From: Porphyrobacter sp. AAP60
GTDB lineage: Bacteria > Pseudomonadota > Alphaproteobacteria > Sphingomonadales > Sphingomonadaceae
Direction of reading: 5' to 3'
NCBI RefSeq assembly: GCF_001296025.1
Contig: NZ_LJHV01000008.1
Location: forward strand, 62,001 to 126,000
Length of the DNA: 64,000 bases
Each line of letters begins with the position of its first letter. Position 1 is the first letter of the stretch. The notes beneath the pieces are model-generated. The model did no database searches. It saw nothing but the letters and a program-made list of their open reading frames with translations, and had not been told where the DNA came from. This document shows, in pieces, positions 18,343-27,134 of this stretch. Position numbers and translations under genes: made by a program.

Positions 18343-19323
18343 ATGCCGACACGGGTCTTCATCACCATCGATACCGAGTATTCCTCGGGGCTCTACACCG
18401 GGCCGGGACTGGCTGACCGGGCAGAAAATTTCGCCCGGTCGATCGCCTGCGTCACACCGGAAGGGCCGGCGGGGATTACCCACAAGCTCGCGTTGCTCGA
18501 ACTTTACGGGCAAAAAGCGGTGTTTTTCGTCGATCCCATGCCCGCGCTGGTGTGGGGCGTTGCCGCAATCGAGGATGTAGTGGGCCCGATCATCGCTGCG
18601 GGGCAGGACGTGCAATTGCATTGTCATACCGAATGGCTCGCACTGGCGGGCGGGGCCAATCCGCTGTCATCGGGACGCACCGGCCGTAACATGGCCGATT
18701 TCCCGTTCGAAGATCAGTGCGAACTGCTCGATTACGCGCGCACCACACTGATCGCGGCGGGCGCGCCCGCGCCAGTGGCATTCCGCGCAGGCAATTACGG
18801 CGCGAATGATGATACGCTGCGCGCGCTTGCGGCGGTCGGCATGGACTACGATACGAGCTTCTGTCCGGCGATACCCGATGCTGATTGCCGGATCGGCCTT
18901 GGCCCCCACCACCTTGATCCCGTGGGACACATGGGGGTGATCGAAGTGCCCATCGGCTCAATCGGAACACTGGGCGGCGGGCAAAGACACGCCCAGATCA
19001 CCGCGCTGACGCTGGCCGAAATGCTCGCCGCGATCCGGCATGCGTGCGATTGCGAGCGCAGCAGCTTTACACTGGTGAGCCATTCCTTCGAACTCATCAA
19101 CCGGCGCAAGCTGGCGGTGAACCACATCGTGCGTCGCCGTTTCATCGGACTGGTCAAGTCGCTGGCTTCGATGCGCAAGGTGGAGACCGCGAACTACAAG
19201 GACAATCCGCCAGGCTTGCGGATGATCACCAAGGATGACCCGTTGCTGCCCGCCAATCCGGTGCGTACGGGGATGCGGCTGGCCGAACAATTCGTATCCA
19301 ACGCGCTTTACGGCGCGCGCTAG
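18343..19323 (+). CDS. Polysaccharide deacetylase-family protein
   Basis: This 326-residue protein is of the NodB-homology type. The metal-site motifs are VFITIDTEY at the start and VQLHCHTEW near residue 90. AFRAGNYGANDDTLRAL near 150 resembles the Arg-containing motif 3, and TLVSHSFEL near 245 the late His motif. The substrate may be an envelope or exopolysaccharide, but no glycosyltransferases are adjacent. The ATG at 18343 (MPTRVF) is preferred over 18331 because the conserved beta-strand starts immediately. The next gene, an acetyltransferase, begins 14 bases after the stop, implying one operon. Confidence 0.86.
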   Translation: MPTRVFITIDTEYSSGLYTGPGLADRAENFARSIACVTPEGPAGITHKLALLELYGQKAVFFVDPMPALVWGVAAIEDVVGPIIAAGQDVQLHCHTEWLALAGGANPLSSGRTGRNMADFPFEDQCELLDYARTTLIAAGAPAPVAFRAGNYGANDDTLRALAAVGMDYDTSFCPAIPDADCRIGLGPHHLDPVGHMGVIEVPIGSIGTLGGGQRHAQITALTLAEMLAAIRHACDCERSSFTLVSHSFELINRRKLAVNHIVRRRFIGLVKSLASMRKVETANYKDNPPGLRMITKDDPLLPANPVRTGMRLAEQFVSNALYGAR

Positions 19324-19336
19324 AGCGGGCCCCGCC

Positions 19337-20245
19337 ATGGCTGCCGCCCAAACCATCAGCATCGATTTTACCCTCGGCTCTCGCCGCCTGCTGAGCGTGC
19401 CGCGGCAGCTGGCAAACTGGGCCTTCACGCTGGAAGATGTGCTCGCCGGCACTCCGCCCGAAGCGCCGCCCAGCGGCCCCGACGGATTGCGCGTACTGTC
19501 TGCCCCGACCGCCAGCCTGCCTTACGTTGCGGCGCATTTTCCCGGCTATGTCGCGGGCGGACGGCAGGATTACCGGCGCCATTATATCGACATGGGGCAG
19601 GGCTTTTCCGAATACATGGCGGGGTTTTCAGGCAAGACCCGTTCAACCCTGCGGCGCAAGGCAAGGAAGCTGGCGGACGAGGCAGGCGGTTACACCGTCA
19701 GCGAACATCGCACTCCTGCCGAGATCGACGTCTTCCTCGCGGCGGCCCTGCCCCTTTCGGCCAAGACCTATCAGGCCCGGCTGCTCGATGCCGGATTGCC
19801 AGACACTCCCGAGGCTCGCCAGATCATGCTGGCGGCTGCTGAGGCGGACCGGATGCGCTGCTTCCTGCTCCATGCTGGGGGCGAGGCGGTGGCCTATCTG
19901 GCTTTGCCAGTGACAGGGCAGACACTGGTCTATGCCCATCTCGGTTACGACCCGGCATGGGCGCGGCTTTCACCCGGCACTGTGTTGCAGATGGACGCGC
20001 TGGAACGGTTGTTTGATGAGGCGCGCTATCGCTGGTTCGATTTCACCGAAGGCGACGGTGCGCACAAGGAAATGTTCGGCACCGGCCATGCCGCCTGTTC
20101 CAGCCTTGTCCTGCTGAAGCCGACGCTGGGTAACCGCACCTTGCTGGGCGCGCGCGCCGGGTTTGATGCAGGCGCAGCGCAAGCCAAGGCCTTGGCGCAG
20201 CGATCAGGGGCGCTGGGGCGAATTCGGTCCCTGCTGCGGGCCTGA
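19337..20245 (+). CDS. GNAT acetyltransferase of the FemAB/BcsL (CelD) type
   Basis: This 302-residue protein has the paired GNAT-like fold seen in Acetyltransf_6 proteins of polysaccharide clusters. Features include YMAGFSGKTRSTLRRKARKL near residue 95, then AYLALPVTGQTLVYAHLGYDPAWARLSPGTVL and the late RWFDFTEGDGAHKEMFG, typical of the family. It follows the deacetylase by 14 bases, so the pair probably adds and removes acyl groups on the same cell-envelope polymer (inference). Its last 42 bases overlap the convergent small membrane-protein gene. Confidence 0.82.
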   Translation: MAAAQTISIDFTLGSRRLLSVPRQLANWAFTLEDVLAGTPPEAPPSGPDGLRVLSAPTASLPYVAAHFPGYVAGGRQDYRRHYIDMGQGFSEYMAGFSGKTRSTLRRKARKLADEAGGYTVSEHRTPAEIDVFLAAALPLSAKTYQARLLDAGLPDTPEARQIMLAAAEADRMRCFLLHAGGEAVAYLALPVTGQTLVYAHLGYDPAWARLSPGTVLQMDALERLFDEARYRWFDFTEGDGAHKEMFGTGHAACSSLVLLKPTLGNRTLLGARAGFDAGAAQAKALAQRSGALGRIRSLLRA

Positions 20246-20563
20246 CGGCATCACCGCAGCGACCGGGGCGGGAACTGGCAACGGAGCAACCCGGGCCATC
20301 TGCGCGGCCGCCAACCGGCGATTGCTCGCCTGCTGACGCACCCGTTCCACCAGCACGCTGCGTCCGGACTCCGCCGCGTTGTGCGGGGCATAGCGCAAGG
20401 CGAGATACAGCCAAACGAATCCGGCAGCGGCAAGCAGTGCGCCCGCTGCCAAACCAAGCCGGACATCATAGGTAATGATCAGCCCGAACACGACCAGCGC
20501 AAAACCGGCCACGAACCACTTGGGGTCAAGCCACGAGCTTCCATCTTGAGACGAAGCGGGCAT
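20204..20563 (-). CDS. Small two-helix membrane protein, unknown function
   Basis: This 119-residue protein has two adjacent transmembrane helices, about residues 16-32 and 36-58, followed by an Arg/Ala-rich and then Pro-rich cytoplasmic tail. I do not recognise a family. Adjacent GTG (20566) and ATG (20563) codons could both start it; the ATG is used here. Its C-terminal end overlaps the acetyltransferase gene tail to tail by 42 bases. Coding potential is supported by the clear hydrophobic pattern, but not by homology. Confidence 0.65.
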   Translation of the reverse strand: MPASSQDGSSWLDPKWFVAGFALVVFGLIITYDVRLGLAAGALLAAAGFVWLYLALRYAPHNAAESGRSVLVERVRQQASNRRLAAAQMARVAPLPVPAPVAAVMPSGPQQGPNSPQRP

Positions 20564-20681
20564 CACAGAACCTCTTTCCGGACAACGCAGCGGGGCGGGG
20601 AGAGAGGCGCTGCACCTTATCGATACGAAATGGTGCAGCCGGGGCCGATCACAAGGGGGGCGAATGACTTAGACAACAAAG

Positions 20682-20717
20682 CAAAGGGGCCGAAAGCAGA
20701 TGCTCCCGACCCCTTTG
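20682..20717 (-). terminator. Terminator-like hairpin after rplA and its 3' element
   Basis: Stem AAAGGGG/CCCCTTT (extended to 8 bp by C-G) with additional inner CG pairs. On the minus strand it is followed by GCTTTGTTG. It lies beyond 3'-hairpin copy 3, about 125 bases after the rplA stop codon. Confidence 0.6.
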
Positions 20718-20737
20718 TTTCTTTGGTTTCCAACCGC

Positions 20738-20837
20738 CGAGCCCGAAGGGCTCGCAAGTCCGACCGGGCGCCCGCAGCGATGGAGCCTTCAGGCTCCGTG
20801 AGCGAGGAAAGGCGAGCGCGGACGCGGTCGCCTCGCC
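20738..20837 (-). repeat. 3'-hairpin element, copy 3 (after rplA)
   Basis: Minus-strand sense, starting four bases after the rplA stop codon. Hairpin I: GGCGAG/CTCGCC with inner CGCG/CGCG; its loop is shorter than in the other copies. Then TTCCTCG. Hairpin II: GGAGCC/GGCTCC. Then CTGCGGGCG, hairpin III CCG-GT-CGG, CTTGC, and hairpin IV GAGCCC-TTC-GGGCTC (20739-20753). Confidence 0.78.
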
Positions 20838-20841
20838 AAAA

Positions 20842-21534
20842 TCACGCCCCTTCGACTTCCGAAAGGTCGACCTTCAGGCCCGGGCCCATCGACGAGGTCA
20901 CTGTGACCTTGCGGACGTACTTGCCCTTGGCGCCTGCGGGCTTCGACTTCACGACGGCTTCGGTCAGCGCCTTGAAGTTGGCCTTCAGCGCGTCGTCCGA
21001 AAAGCTGAGCTTGCCGATGCCTGAGTGGATGATACCCTGCTTTTCGACGCGGTATTCGACCTGGCCGCTCTTGGCGTCCTTGACCGCTTGCGCGACGTTG
21101 GGGGTGACGGTGCCGAGCTTGGGGTTCGGCATCAGGCCCTTGGGGCCGAGCGTCTTGCCCAACCGGCCGACCACACCCATCATGTCGGGCGAGGCGATGA
21201 CGCGGTCGTAATCGAGATTACCGGCCATCATGTCTTCCATCAGGTCTTCCGCGCCAACCTTGTCGGCACCGGCGGCCAGCGCCTTTTCGGCGTTGTCGCC
21301 GCGGGCGAAAACGGCCACGCGCACGTCCTTGCCGGTGCCCGAAGGCAGCGACACCATGCCGCGCACCATCTGATCGGCGTGACGCGGATCGACGCCGAGG
21401 TTCATAGCCACTTCGACGGTTTCGTCGAACTTGGTCTTGTGCTGACGCAGCACGGTCAGCGCTTCATCGACGGTGTAGAGCTTTTCGCGGTCGAGCGAAG
21501 CCAGCACCTTGGCCTTCTTGGTGATCTTGGTCAT
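20842..21534 (-). CDS. rplA: 50S ribosomal protein L1
   Basis: This 230-residue protein is typical of bacterial L1, which binds the mobile L1 stalk of 23S rRNA and represses its own operon through an mRNA site. The family signature is [14 protein letters not shown] near residue 120. It lies four bases downstream of rplK in the usual rplK-rplA order. The transcript continues into a structured 3' element and then a terminator-like hairpin. Confidence 0.98.
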   Translation of the reverse strand: MTKITKKAKVLASLDREKLYTVDEALTVLRQHKTKFDETVEVAMNLGVDPRHADQMVRGMVSLPSGTGKDVRVAVFARGDNAEKALAAGADKVGAEDLMEDMMAGNLDYDRVIASPDMMGVVGRLGKTLGPKGLMPNPKLGTVTPNVAQAVKDAKSGQVEYRVEKQGIIHSGIGKLSFSDDALKANFKALTEAVVKSKPAGAKGKYVRKVTVTSSMGPGLKVDLSEVEGA

Positions 21535-21538
21535 GTTT

Positions 21539-21970
21539 TTAGCCCTCCACCACTTCGAGGCCCATCGAACGGGCAGAACCCGCGATGATCTTCATGGCCT
21601 GATCAATATCGTTCGCGTTGAGATCGACCATCTTGGCTTCTGCGATTTCGCGGATCTGCGAGCTCTTGATGGTGCCAGCCGAAATCTTGCCCGGCTCCTT
21701 CGAGCCCGACTTCAGGTTGGCGGCCTTCTTGATGAAGTAGGTCGCCGGTGCGGTCTTGGTCACGAAAGTGAACGAGCGATCCGCATAGACCGTGATCACG
21801 GTCGGGATCGGCATGCCCTTTTCCATTTCCTGCGTCGACGCATTGAACGCCTTGCAGAATTCCATGATGTTCACGCCGCGCTGACCCAGCGCCGGACCGA
21901 TCGGCGGCGAAGGGGTGGCAGAGCCCGCGGGCACCTGCAGCTTGATGTAGCCTTCAATTTTCTTGGCCAT
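21539..21970 (-). CDS. rplK: 50S ribosomal protein L11
   Basis: This 143-residue L11 forms the GTPase-associated centre with 23S rRNA. Signatures are the N-terminal [24 protein letters not shown] and the C-terminal RNA-binding segment ending [10 protein letters not shown]. The ATG at 21970 has an AGGAGTAAG ribosome site. A 6-bp GCCGCG/CGCGGC hairpin about 25-50 bases upstream is a candidate L1 autoregulatory site. The order nusG, small zinc-ribbon gene, rplK, rplA on one strand indicates one cluster. Confidence 0.98.
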   Translation of the reverse strand: MAKKIEGYIKLQVPAGSATPSPPIGPALGQRGVNIMEFCKAFNASTQEMEKGMPIPTVITVYADRSFTFVTKTAPATYFIKKAANLKSGSKEPGKISAGTIKSSQIREIAEAKMVDLNANDIDQAMKIIAGSARSMGLEVVEG

Positions 21971-21995
21971 GTGGCCTTACTCCTGTCGCACTGTT

Positions 21996-22017
21996 GCCGC
22001 GCTGTTTCCATCGCGGC
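21996..22017 (-). promoter_or_regulatory. Leader hairpin upstream of rplK (possible L1 site)
   Basis: GCCGCG and CGCGGC pair around a 10-base loop reading ATGGAAACAG on the mRNA strand. In many bacteria L1 represses rplKA by binding a hairpin in this position. The match to an L1 consensus cannot be tested by eye. Confidence 0.3.
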
Positions 22018-22127
22018 TCATGTTAAGCGGTCAAACGCCCCGGCTGCGTGCACAGCGGCGGCTCCCGCACGGAATCACTGCCCTGAAGGCAGCGAAGGCG
22101 CGCGCATAGGCGGCACGGGTTACGAAA

Positions 22128-22304
22128 TCAACCGAAACCGCGCGGCGGACGCAGCCCCTTGGTGCGGCTGGTGAGATGGAATTGCTTACAAAGCGCGCAT
22201 TTGTAAGTGCGCAAGGCAACGTCGGCCCGCAAAGCTGCCGCGTCGGCTTCTTCGCGCGAGCCATAGCGGCGCTTGCGCTGACAGATACCGGGGCGGGTTT
22301 TCAT
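22128..22304 (-). CDS. 58-residue zinc-ribbon-like protein between nusG and rplK
   Basis: The frame from the ATG at 22304 to the TGA at 22128 encodes MKTRPGICQRKRRYGSREEA and continues through RTYKCALCKQFHLTSRTKG. Cys8, Cys36, Cys39 and His43 form a plausible zinc site, and the protein is strongly basic, suggesting nucleic-acid binding. It is co-oriented with nusG and rplK, with 157 bases before rplK. The overlapping frame 22031-22264 looks like a shadow. Function is unknown; a ribosome- or RNA-associated role is suggested only by position. Confidence 0.72.
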   Translation of the reverse strand: MKTRPGICQRKRRYGSREEADAAALRADVALRTYKCALCKQFHLTSRTKGLRPPRGFG

Positions 22305-22375
22305 GACCTAAAATCGCAAGCGCTGGGTCGGCCTCGAAGAGGGCGCAAGGGCGGAGTCGAAGCCGAAGGCGCAGA

Positions 22376-22462
22376 CGTGCAAAGCACACCTGCAAGGCCG
22401 CCCGCAGGCGCCCGCGCGAAGCGCGGAACAGCGCCGAGGACGCTCGCCCGGAGGGGCGAGCG
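22376..22462 (-). repeat. 3'-hairpin element, copy 4 (after nusG)
   Basis: Minus-strand sense, six bases after the nusG stop codon. Hairpin I: CGCTCGCCC-CTCC-GGGCGAGCG (9 bp, 22441-22462). Then TCCTCG. Hairpin II: GGCGC/GCGCC enclosing CGCG/CGCG, sharing CTGTTCC with copy 2. Then CTGCGGGCG with a shortened hairpin III, CCTTGC, and hairpin IV GTGC-TTT-GCAC. This copy sits inside the cluster, between nusG and the zinc-ribbon gene. Confidence 0.78.
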
Positions 22463-22468
22463 CAAAAC

Positions 22469-23005
22469 TCACTTCGCCAGTTCGACGTGCTCGAAATCGA
22501 GCTCCACCGGCGTTCCGCGACCGAAGATCGAAACCGAAACCTTGACCTTGGCCTTGTCGAAATCGAGTTCTTCCACAATCCCGTTGAAGCTGGCGAACGG
22601 GCCTTCCAGAACCTTGACCGAATCGCCGATTTCGTAATCGACGCTGATCTCGCGCTTGGGTTCGGCCTGTGCTGCGGCAACGCCGCCGAAATAGCGCGAG
22701 GCTTCCTTTTCGGAGATCGGCTGCGGCTTGTTCATCGTTCCGAGGAAGCCGGTCACCTTGGGGGTGTTCTTCACAAGGTGATAGACATCATCGGTCAGAT
22801 TCAGCTTGGCCAGCACGTAGCCGGGCATGAACTTGCGTTCGACCTGCACCTTCTTGCCACGCTTCACCTCGGTGATGGTTTCGGTGGGAACCTGCACTTC
22901 CTCGACGCCTTCGGACAGGCCAAGCCGTTCGGCTTCGGAAATGATCGCGTCGCGCACCTTGTTCTCGAAACCGGAATAAGCGTGGATGATGTACCAGCGA
23001 GCCAT
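22469..23005 (-). CDS. nusG: Transcription termination/antitermination protein NusG
   Basis: This 178-residue NusG has the NGN domain (ARWYIIHAYSGFENKVRDAI at the start, VEVKRGKKVQVERKF- and PGYVLAKLNL-type segments) and a C-terminal KOW domain (DSVKVLEGPFASFNGIVEEL near 130). It binds RNA polymerase and links it to Rho or the ribosome. It sits downstream of secE in the standard order. The stop is followed by a structured 3' element before the next gene. Confidence 0.97.
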   Translation of the reverse strand: MARWYIIHAYSGFENKVRDAIISEAERLGLSEGVEEVQVPTETITEVKRGKKVQVERKFMPGYVLAKLNLTDDVYHLVKNTPKVTGFLGTMNKPQPISEKEASRYFGGVAAAQAEPKREISVDYEIGDSVKVLEGPFASFNGIVEELDFDKAKVKVSVSIFGRGTPVELDFEHVELAK

Positions 23006-23058
23006 GAAGTGTCCTTGGAATTGGGGTCTGACGGGCAGAAGGTTGCGGCCAGGCGGCC

Positions 23059-23301
23059 TTATTGCAGCAGGCCGATCGCGGCACGCACGATTGCGCCAAA
23101 CGCGCTGTCGATGGCGAAGAAGAACAGCGACAGAATGATCATGAAAATGAACACGAAGATCGACGTGCGGATCGTCTCTTCACGAGTCGGCCACACGATC
23201 TTGCTGGTTTCGGTGCGCACCTGATTGGCGAATTCGCCGACCGAGGTCTTGCGCTTCTTTTCTTCGGCTCCGCCTTTGGCGGGGGTGTTCTGTTCGGCCA
23301 T
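23059..23301 (-). CDS. secE: Preprotein translocase subunit SecE
   Basis: This 80-residue single-span SecE has the conserved amphipathic segment FANQVRTETSKIVWPTREET followed by one transmembrane helix (residues 45-65). It clamps SecY in the Sec translocon. The gene is 53 bases upstream of nusG, the standard secE-nusG pairing. The tRNA-Trp gene that precedes secE in some other bacteria is at 34.6 kb here. Confidence 0.96.
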   Translation of the reverse strand: MAEQNTPAKGGAEEKKRKTSVGEFANQVRTETSKIVWPTREETIRTSIFVFIFMIILSLFFFAIDSAFGAIVRAAIGLLQ

Positions 23302-23481
23302 GATAGCCCGTTTCCTTCGCGTAATGCCTGCGCCTTCGCCGACCGGCTTTCAGGTAGGGGGCCGCGCCGCCCGGGACAAGGTCGCCGGAGGGGCTGGATA
23401 CACTACCAATGTCGGAAAAGACGTCGGCTCCTTACGCCGGGCAGCGGACAATTGCAAGAATGCTTGGGCAGATTGCGCGGC

Positions 23482-23631
23482 TCAGCGCAAGCTGAACAGG
23501 CGCTCCAGCAATCCGGGCTGCTGCATCGGCACCAGCGGGCCATGAATTGCACGGCCGCGCGCAGGATCACGCGTGGGGCGCGGGCTGACCCATTGATCGG
23601 GGCGCGAGGAACGAAAGGTGTAGGCACTCAT
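23482..23631 (-). CDS. Conserved-looking 49-residue small protein
   Basis: The frame from the ATG at 23631 has an ideal AGGAG ribosome site 8 bases upstream. It encodes a short basic protein beginning MSAYTFRSSRPDQWVSPRPT and ending LLERLFSLR. Arg/Pro-rich composition and a hydrophobic C-terminal helix are visible. I do not recognise a named family, although I have the impression that similar small proteins occur in sphingomonads. It lies 180 bases upstream of secE on the same strand. Confidence 0.5.
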   Translation of the reverse strand: MSAYTFRSSRPDQWVSPRPTRDPARGRAIHGPLVPMQQPGLLERLFSLR

Positions 23632-23958
23632 CTTCGTATCTCCTGTGCGTTGATGAACTCGTTTCATCGACAGGAATACACGTTTCGCCTTGCGACGGGA
23701 TGAACAAAGGTTCGCGGGAAAGCCCCGCCAACGCTGCAATCGGCATTTCTTCTGGATAATCTGCCATCATTGCCCGCGCCCCCATCCTAAACACAGCCGC
23801 ACCAGCAAAGCATTTGATTCAAATTGACATTACCGCGCATTTGATCCCGGACTTGCGGTCTCATAGCATTAATCGTTGAGCGAGCGCCCCCCTTGGAGAC
23901 GCAGCTTGCCTCGCGTCTCCCCATGGCGGATTCGCGCCCCGCGGCGGCTGTTCGGCTG
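23632..23958. other. Intergenic region, no supported gene
   Basis: These 327 bases separate the small gene at 23482-23631 from the end of the aldehyde oxidoreductase operon. The region should hold the promoter of the small gene. Open frames here lack ribosome sites and recognisable composition. I see no clear terminator or repeat. Confidence 0.5.
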
Positions 23959-26148
23959 TCAATCAGGCATGGCAGCAATCACACGGTCTGGCGTCATCGG
24001 GAAGTCCAGAACACGCGCGCCGCTGGCATTGTAGATGGCATTGCCGATCGCCGCTGCACCGCCGCACATCCCTAGTTCGCCGATGCCTTTGGCCTGAATC
24101 GGGCTTGCGGCCGCGTCGCGTTCTTCGACAAGGATGACATCGAGGTCAGGCACATCGCGGTTCACCGGCACGTGGTATTCGGCCAGATCGCCATTGACCA
24201 AGTGACCATCGCGCGGATCGAATTCGAGTGCTTCGGTCAGGGCCGTGCCAATGCTCCATGTGATACCGCCAAGACATTGCGAGCGTGCGGTCTTGCGGTT
24301 GAGAACCCGGCCGAAGCCGAACGCGCCCAGCATCCGGTCAACCCGCGTTTCGCCGGTAAACGCATTGACCCGCACCTGCGCAAAGAAAGCGCCGAAGCCC
24401 GATGCAGTGAAATCCTCCGAGATCGCGCCGGGTTCGTAATGGCCTACGCGCGCCAGATCCTCGCCCCGCAGAAGTTCGGTAAGCTGCGTGCCGGACGATG
24501 TCGCGCCATTGCGCAGTGCCAGATCGGGCTCGTCGATATCGAGGCGCTTTGCCAATTCCTCGCGGATCGCCTTGCACGCGACATAGAGAGCCGACCCGAT
24601 CGAAGGCGCCCCCCAGCTGCCGCCAGAGCCCGGCCCGCGCGGATGCCGGCTGTCGCCAAGGTCAACAAGAACACGGTCAGGCGCGAGACCCAGCATTTCG
24701 CCCACAATTTGCGCAGCGATGGTGTACGTGCCGGTGCCGATATCCGTCATGTCGGTTTCGACCACCGCCGTGCCATCGGCCTTCAGTGTGACGCGGGCCT
24801 TGGCTTCCATGACGTTATGAACGCGCGCCGCGCTCGCCATGCCGGTGCCGATCCACCATTCGCCCTTGCGCGTTTGGCGCGGTTTGCGCAGGCCATGATC
24901 CCAACCGAACGCCTTTGCGGCCTGGGTGAGGCAGTCGGCCAGCGTATGGCTGGAGAAGGGGAGCCCTTTTTCCGGGTCCTTTTCGGGAATGTTCATCAGC
25001 CGCAACTTGACCGGGTCGATACCGGCCGCCTCGGCGAGCATATCCATCGCGCATTCCAGTGCGGGCATCCCCACCGCCTCACCGGGCGCGCGAACCGATC
25101 CGGCCGTCATTCGGTGGATCCGGGCTAATTCCAGCTTCAGCTCCCGATTGGCGCCGGCATAAAGGAAATGCGAGGATTGCAGCACGGGCTCGGCAAACTC
25201 TTCCCCCGGAAGGTTGGACACCAGCGCATGATGTCCGAATCCAGTCAGCTTCCCCGCAGCATCGACGCACAGGCGAAGGCGCTGGGTGCTTTCAGAGCGG
25301 CGCATGATTGCCTGGAACACGTGCTGGCGGGTCATCACGACCCTGACCGGGCGCCCGATTTCTTGCGCCGCAATCGCGGCTGCAACCACTTCCTCGCTGA
25401 TACCCAATTTTGATCCGAACCCGCCGCCGACATAGCGCGCGATCAGGCGGATGCGCTGCTCGGGAATGCCCAGCGCATCGGCCAGTTCGGTGATGTTGTA
25501 GTTGAGCATCTGGAGCGATGCGTGGACGGTCAGATCATCGCCGTTCCAACTGGCGATGGCGGCGTGAGGCTCCATCGCAGCCGAGGCATGGCCTTTGGTC
25601 GTGAACGTCACATCGACCGCATGGGCCGCTGCGCTCATGGCGGCGTCGAGGTCGCCTTGGCTGACCGTCTCTTCGGTCTGCTCCTCGGGCTTGACGGCTT
25701 CAGGGTCGACCGGCGCGTCCACCTCTTCGCCGTAGTCGACGACGAGATGTTTTGCGGCATGGCGCGCCTGTTCAAAGGTTTCGGCCACCACCAGAGCGAT
25801 GGGCTGACCCCAGTAGCACACCCGCGCTGGATCCTGCTGCGGGGCCTCATCTGCGGTGCCCTGCGCGGCCCTGGTCGTGAGGCGCGGATCGTCGATCACG
25901 GCGATAACCCCGGGAAGCGCGAGCGCGGCTTTCTTGTCGATCGCGTTGACGACACCCCGGGTAATCGTGGCAGTTGCCAACACGCCTTCGGCGCAGTTAT
26001 CGGCCGAATACTCGGCTGCGTATAGCGCCGTTCCCGTTACCTTGGCCAACCCGTCGATGCGGGACATGGCAGTCCCCAGCACGCCTTGCTTCATGCCGTC
26101 GAGCCGATTGGCCGTATCCGGGTTGTCCTGCTTTTCGTGGACGATCAT
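23959..26148 (-). CDS. paoC: Aldehyde oxidoreductase, molybdopterin-binding subunit (PaoC-like)
   Basis: This 729-residue large subunit of the xanthine oxidase family holds the Mo-cytosine-dinucleotide cofactor. Visible motifs are the GGFGSKLG loop near residue 245, GSGGSWGAPSIGSAL near 515, and the C-terminal catalytic Glu691 in GIGELGMCGG. Closest in organisation to PaoC/YagR of the E. coli aldehyde oxidoreductase, which oxidises diverse (mainly aromatic) aldehydes to acids. Its ATG overlaps the stop of the FAD subunit gene as ATGA. Confidence 0.88.
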   Translation of the reverse strand: MIVHEKQDNPDTANRLDGMKQGVLGTAMSRIDGLAKVTGTALYAAEYSADNCAEGVLATATITRGVVNAIDKKAALALPGVIAVIDDPRLTTRAAQGTADEAPQQDPARVCYWGQPIALVVAETFEQARHAAKHLVVDYGEEVDAPVDPEAVKPEEQTEETVSQGDLDAAMSAAAHAVDVTFTTKGHASAAMEPHAAIASWNGDDLTVHASLQMLNYNITELADALGIPEQRIRLIARYVGGGFGSKLGISEEVVAAAIAAQEIGRPVRVVMTRQHVFQAIMRRSESTQRLRLCVDAAGKLTGFGHHALVSNLPGEEFAEPVLQSSHFLYAGANRELKLELARIHRMTAGSVRAPGEAVGMPALECAMDMLAEAAGIDPVKLRLMNIPEKDPEKGLPFSSHTLADCLTQAAKAFGWDHGLRKPRQTRKGEWWIGTGMASAARVHNVMEAKARVTLKADGTAVVETDMTDIGTGTYTIAAQIVGEMLGLAPDRVLVDLGDSRHPRGPGSGGSWGAPSIGSALYVACKAIREELAKRLDIDEPDLALRNGATSSGTQLTELLRGEDLARVGHYEPGAISEDFTASGFGAFFAQVRVNAFTGETRVDRMLGAFGFGRVLNRKTARSQCLGGITWSIGTALTEALEFDPRDGHLVNGDLAEYHVPVNRDVPDLDVILVEERDAAASPIQAKGIGELGMCGGAAAIGNAIYNASGARVLDFPMTPDRVIAAMPD

Positions 26149-27134
26149 GATGATGCTCCGGTCACTTCCTCAAGAACTGCACGAAGCGTCCGCCGCGCCA
26201 AAGGGATCTTGAAATCGTTTTCGCCGTAACCTTGCGCAGTTTCCAGCAACAGGTCGGCCGCCTTGTCGAACAAGGCCGCAGAAGGCGCTTCGCCCACCAG
26301 TAGATCGCCGATGCGCGGATCGTGCCAAGGCTTGTGCGCAAGCCCGCCGAACGCCAAATCGGCGCGGGCAATCTTGCCCTGATCGTCCATTGCAACAATG
26401 GCCGCTACCGAAACGAGCGCAAAAGCATAAGATGATCGTTCTCGCACCTTGCGATAAGTCTGCAGCCCGCCAACGGGCGCAGGCAGCGTGACCGCGGTGA
26501 TGATGTCGCCCTCTTCGAGCACGTTCTCGCGCCACGGCGTATCGCCGGGCAGGCAATGGAAATCGGCGACGGGCACACTGCGCGCATGCCCGTCAGCCCC
26601 AACAATCTCGACAACGCCGCCAAGCGCGGTCATGGCCACGGCCATGTCGCCGGGATAGGTCGCGATGCAATGTTCGCTCGTGCCGAGCACGGCATGGAGC
26701 TTGGCGATGCCGCCGATTGCGCCGCAGCCGCTGCCCGGATCGCGCTTATTGCAGGGCTGGTCGGCATTGGTGAAATAGAAGCAACGGGTGCGCTGACACA
26801 GATTGCCGCCGGTGGTGGCCTTGTTGCGCAGCTGTTGCGTCGCGCCGGCAAGAATGGCGCGGGCCAATAGCGGGTAATCCTTGCGGACCCGCTGATGCAC
26901 TGCGGTCTGTGTGTTCGTCACCAGCGCACCGATGAATAGCCCACCGTCCGGCGTATCGGCGATGGTCGCAAGATCAAGGCGGCTGATGTCGCACACGGCG
27001 GAGGGCGTTTCGACCTGCAATTTCATCAGATCGAGCAAATTGGTGCCGCCAGCAATAGCCTTGGCGGACGTTTCAGCCAACCGGCGGCCCGCCTCTTCCA
27101 GCGATACTGGGCGAATGTAATCGAAGGCCCTCAT
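26145..27134 (-). CDS. paoB: Aldehyde oxidoreductase, FAD/[4Fe-4S] subunit (PaoB-like)
   Basis: This 329-residue FAD-binding subunit has the AIAGGTNLLDLMK flavin loop near residue 27. The insertion NLCQRTRCFYFTNADQPCNK with later GSGCGA (Cys113, 118, 128, 137) provides the ligands of the extra [4Fe-4S] cluster that distinguishes PaoB from ordinary xanthine dehydrogenase medium subunits. It starts at the ATG at 27134, overlapping the paoA stop by 4 bases, and is translationally coupled to paoC downstream. It relays electrons between the 2Fe-2S subunit and FAD. Confidence 0.9.
   Translation of the reverse strand: MRAFDYIRPVSLEEAGRRLAETSAKAIAGGTNLLDLMKLQVETPSAVCDISRLDLATIADTPDGGLFIGALVTNTQTAVHQRVRKDYPLLARAILAGATQQLRNKATTGGNLCQRTRCFYFTNADQPCNKRDPGSGCGAIGGIAKLHAVLGTSEHCIATYPGDMAVAMTALGGVVEIVGADGHARSVPVADFHCLPGDTPWRENVLEEGDIITAVTLPAPVGGLQTYRKVRERSSYAFALVSVAAIVAMDDQGKIARADLAFGGLAHKPWHDPRIGDLLVGEAPSAALFDKAADLLLETAQGYGENDFKIPLARRTLRAVLEEVTGASS

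Noticed and set aside
22031..22264. 77-codon minus-strand frame
   Set aside because: It overlaps the zinc-ribbon-like frame in another phase and shows only Arg/Ala-rich composition.
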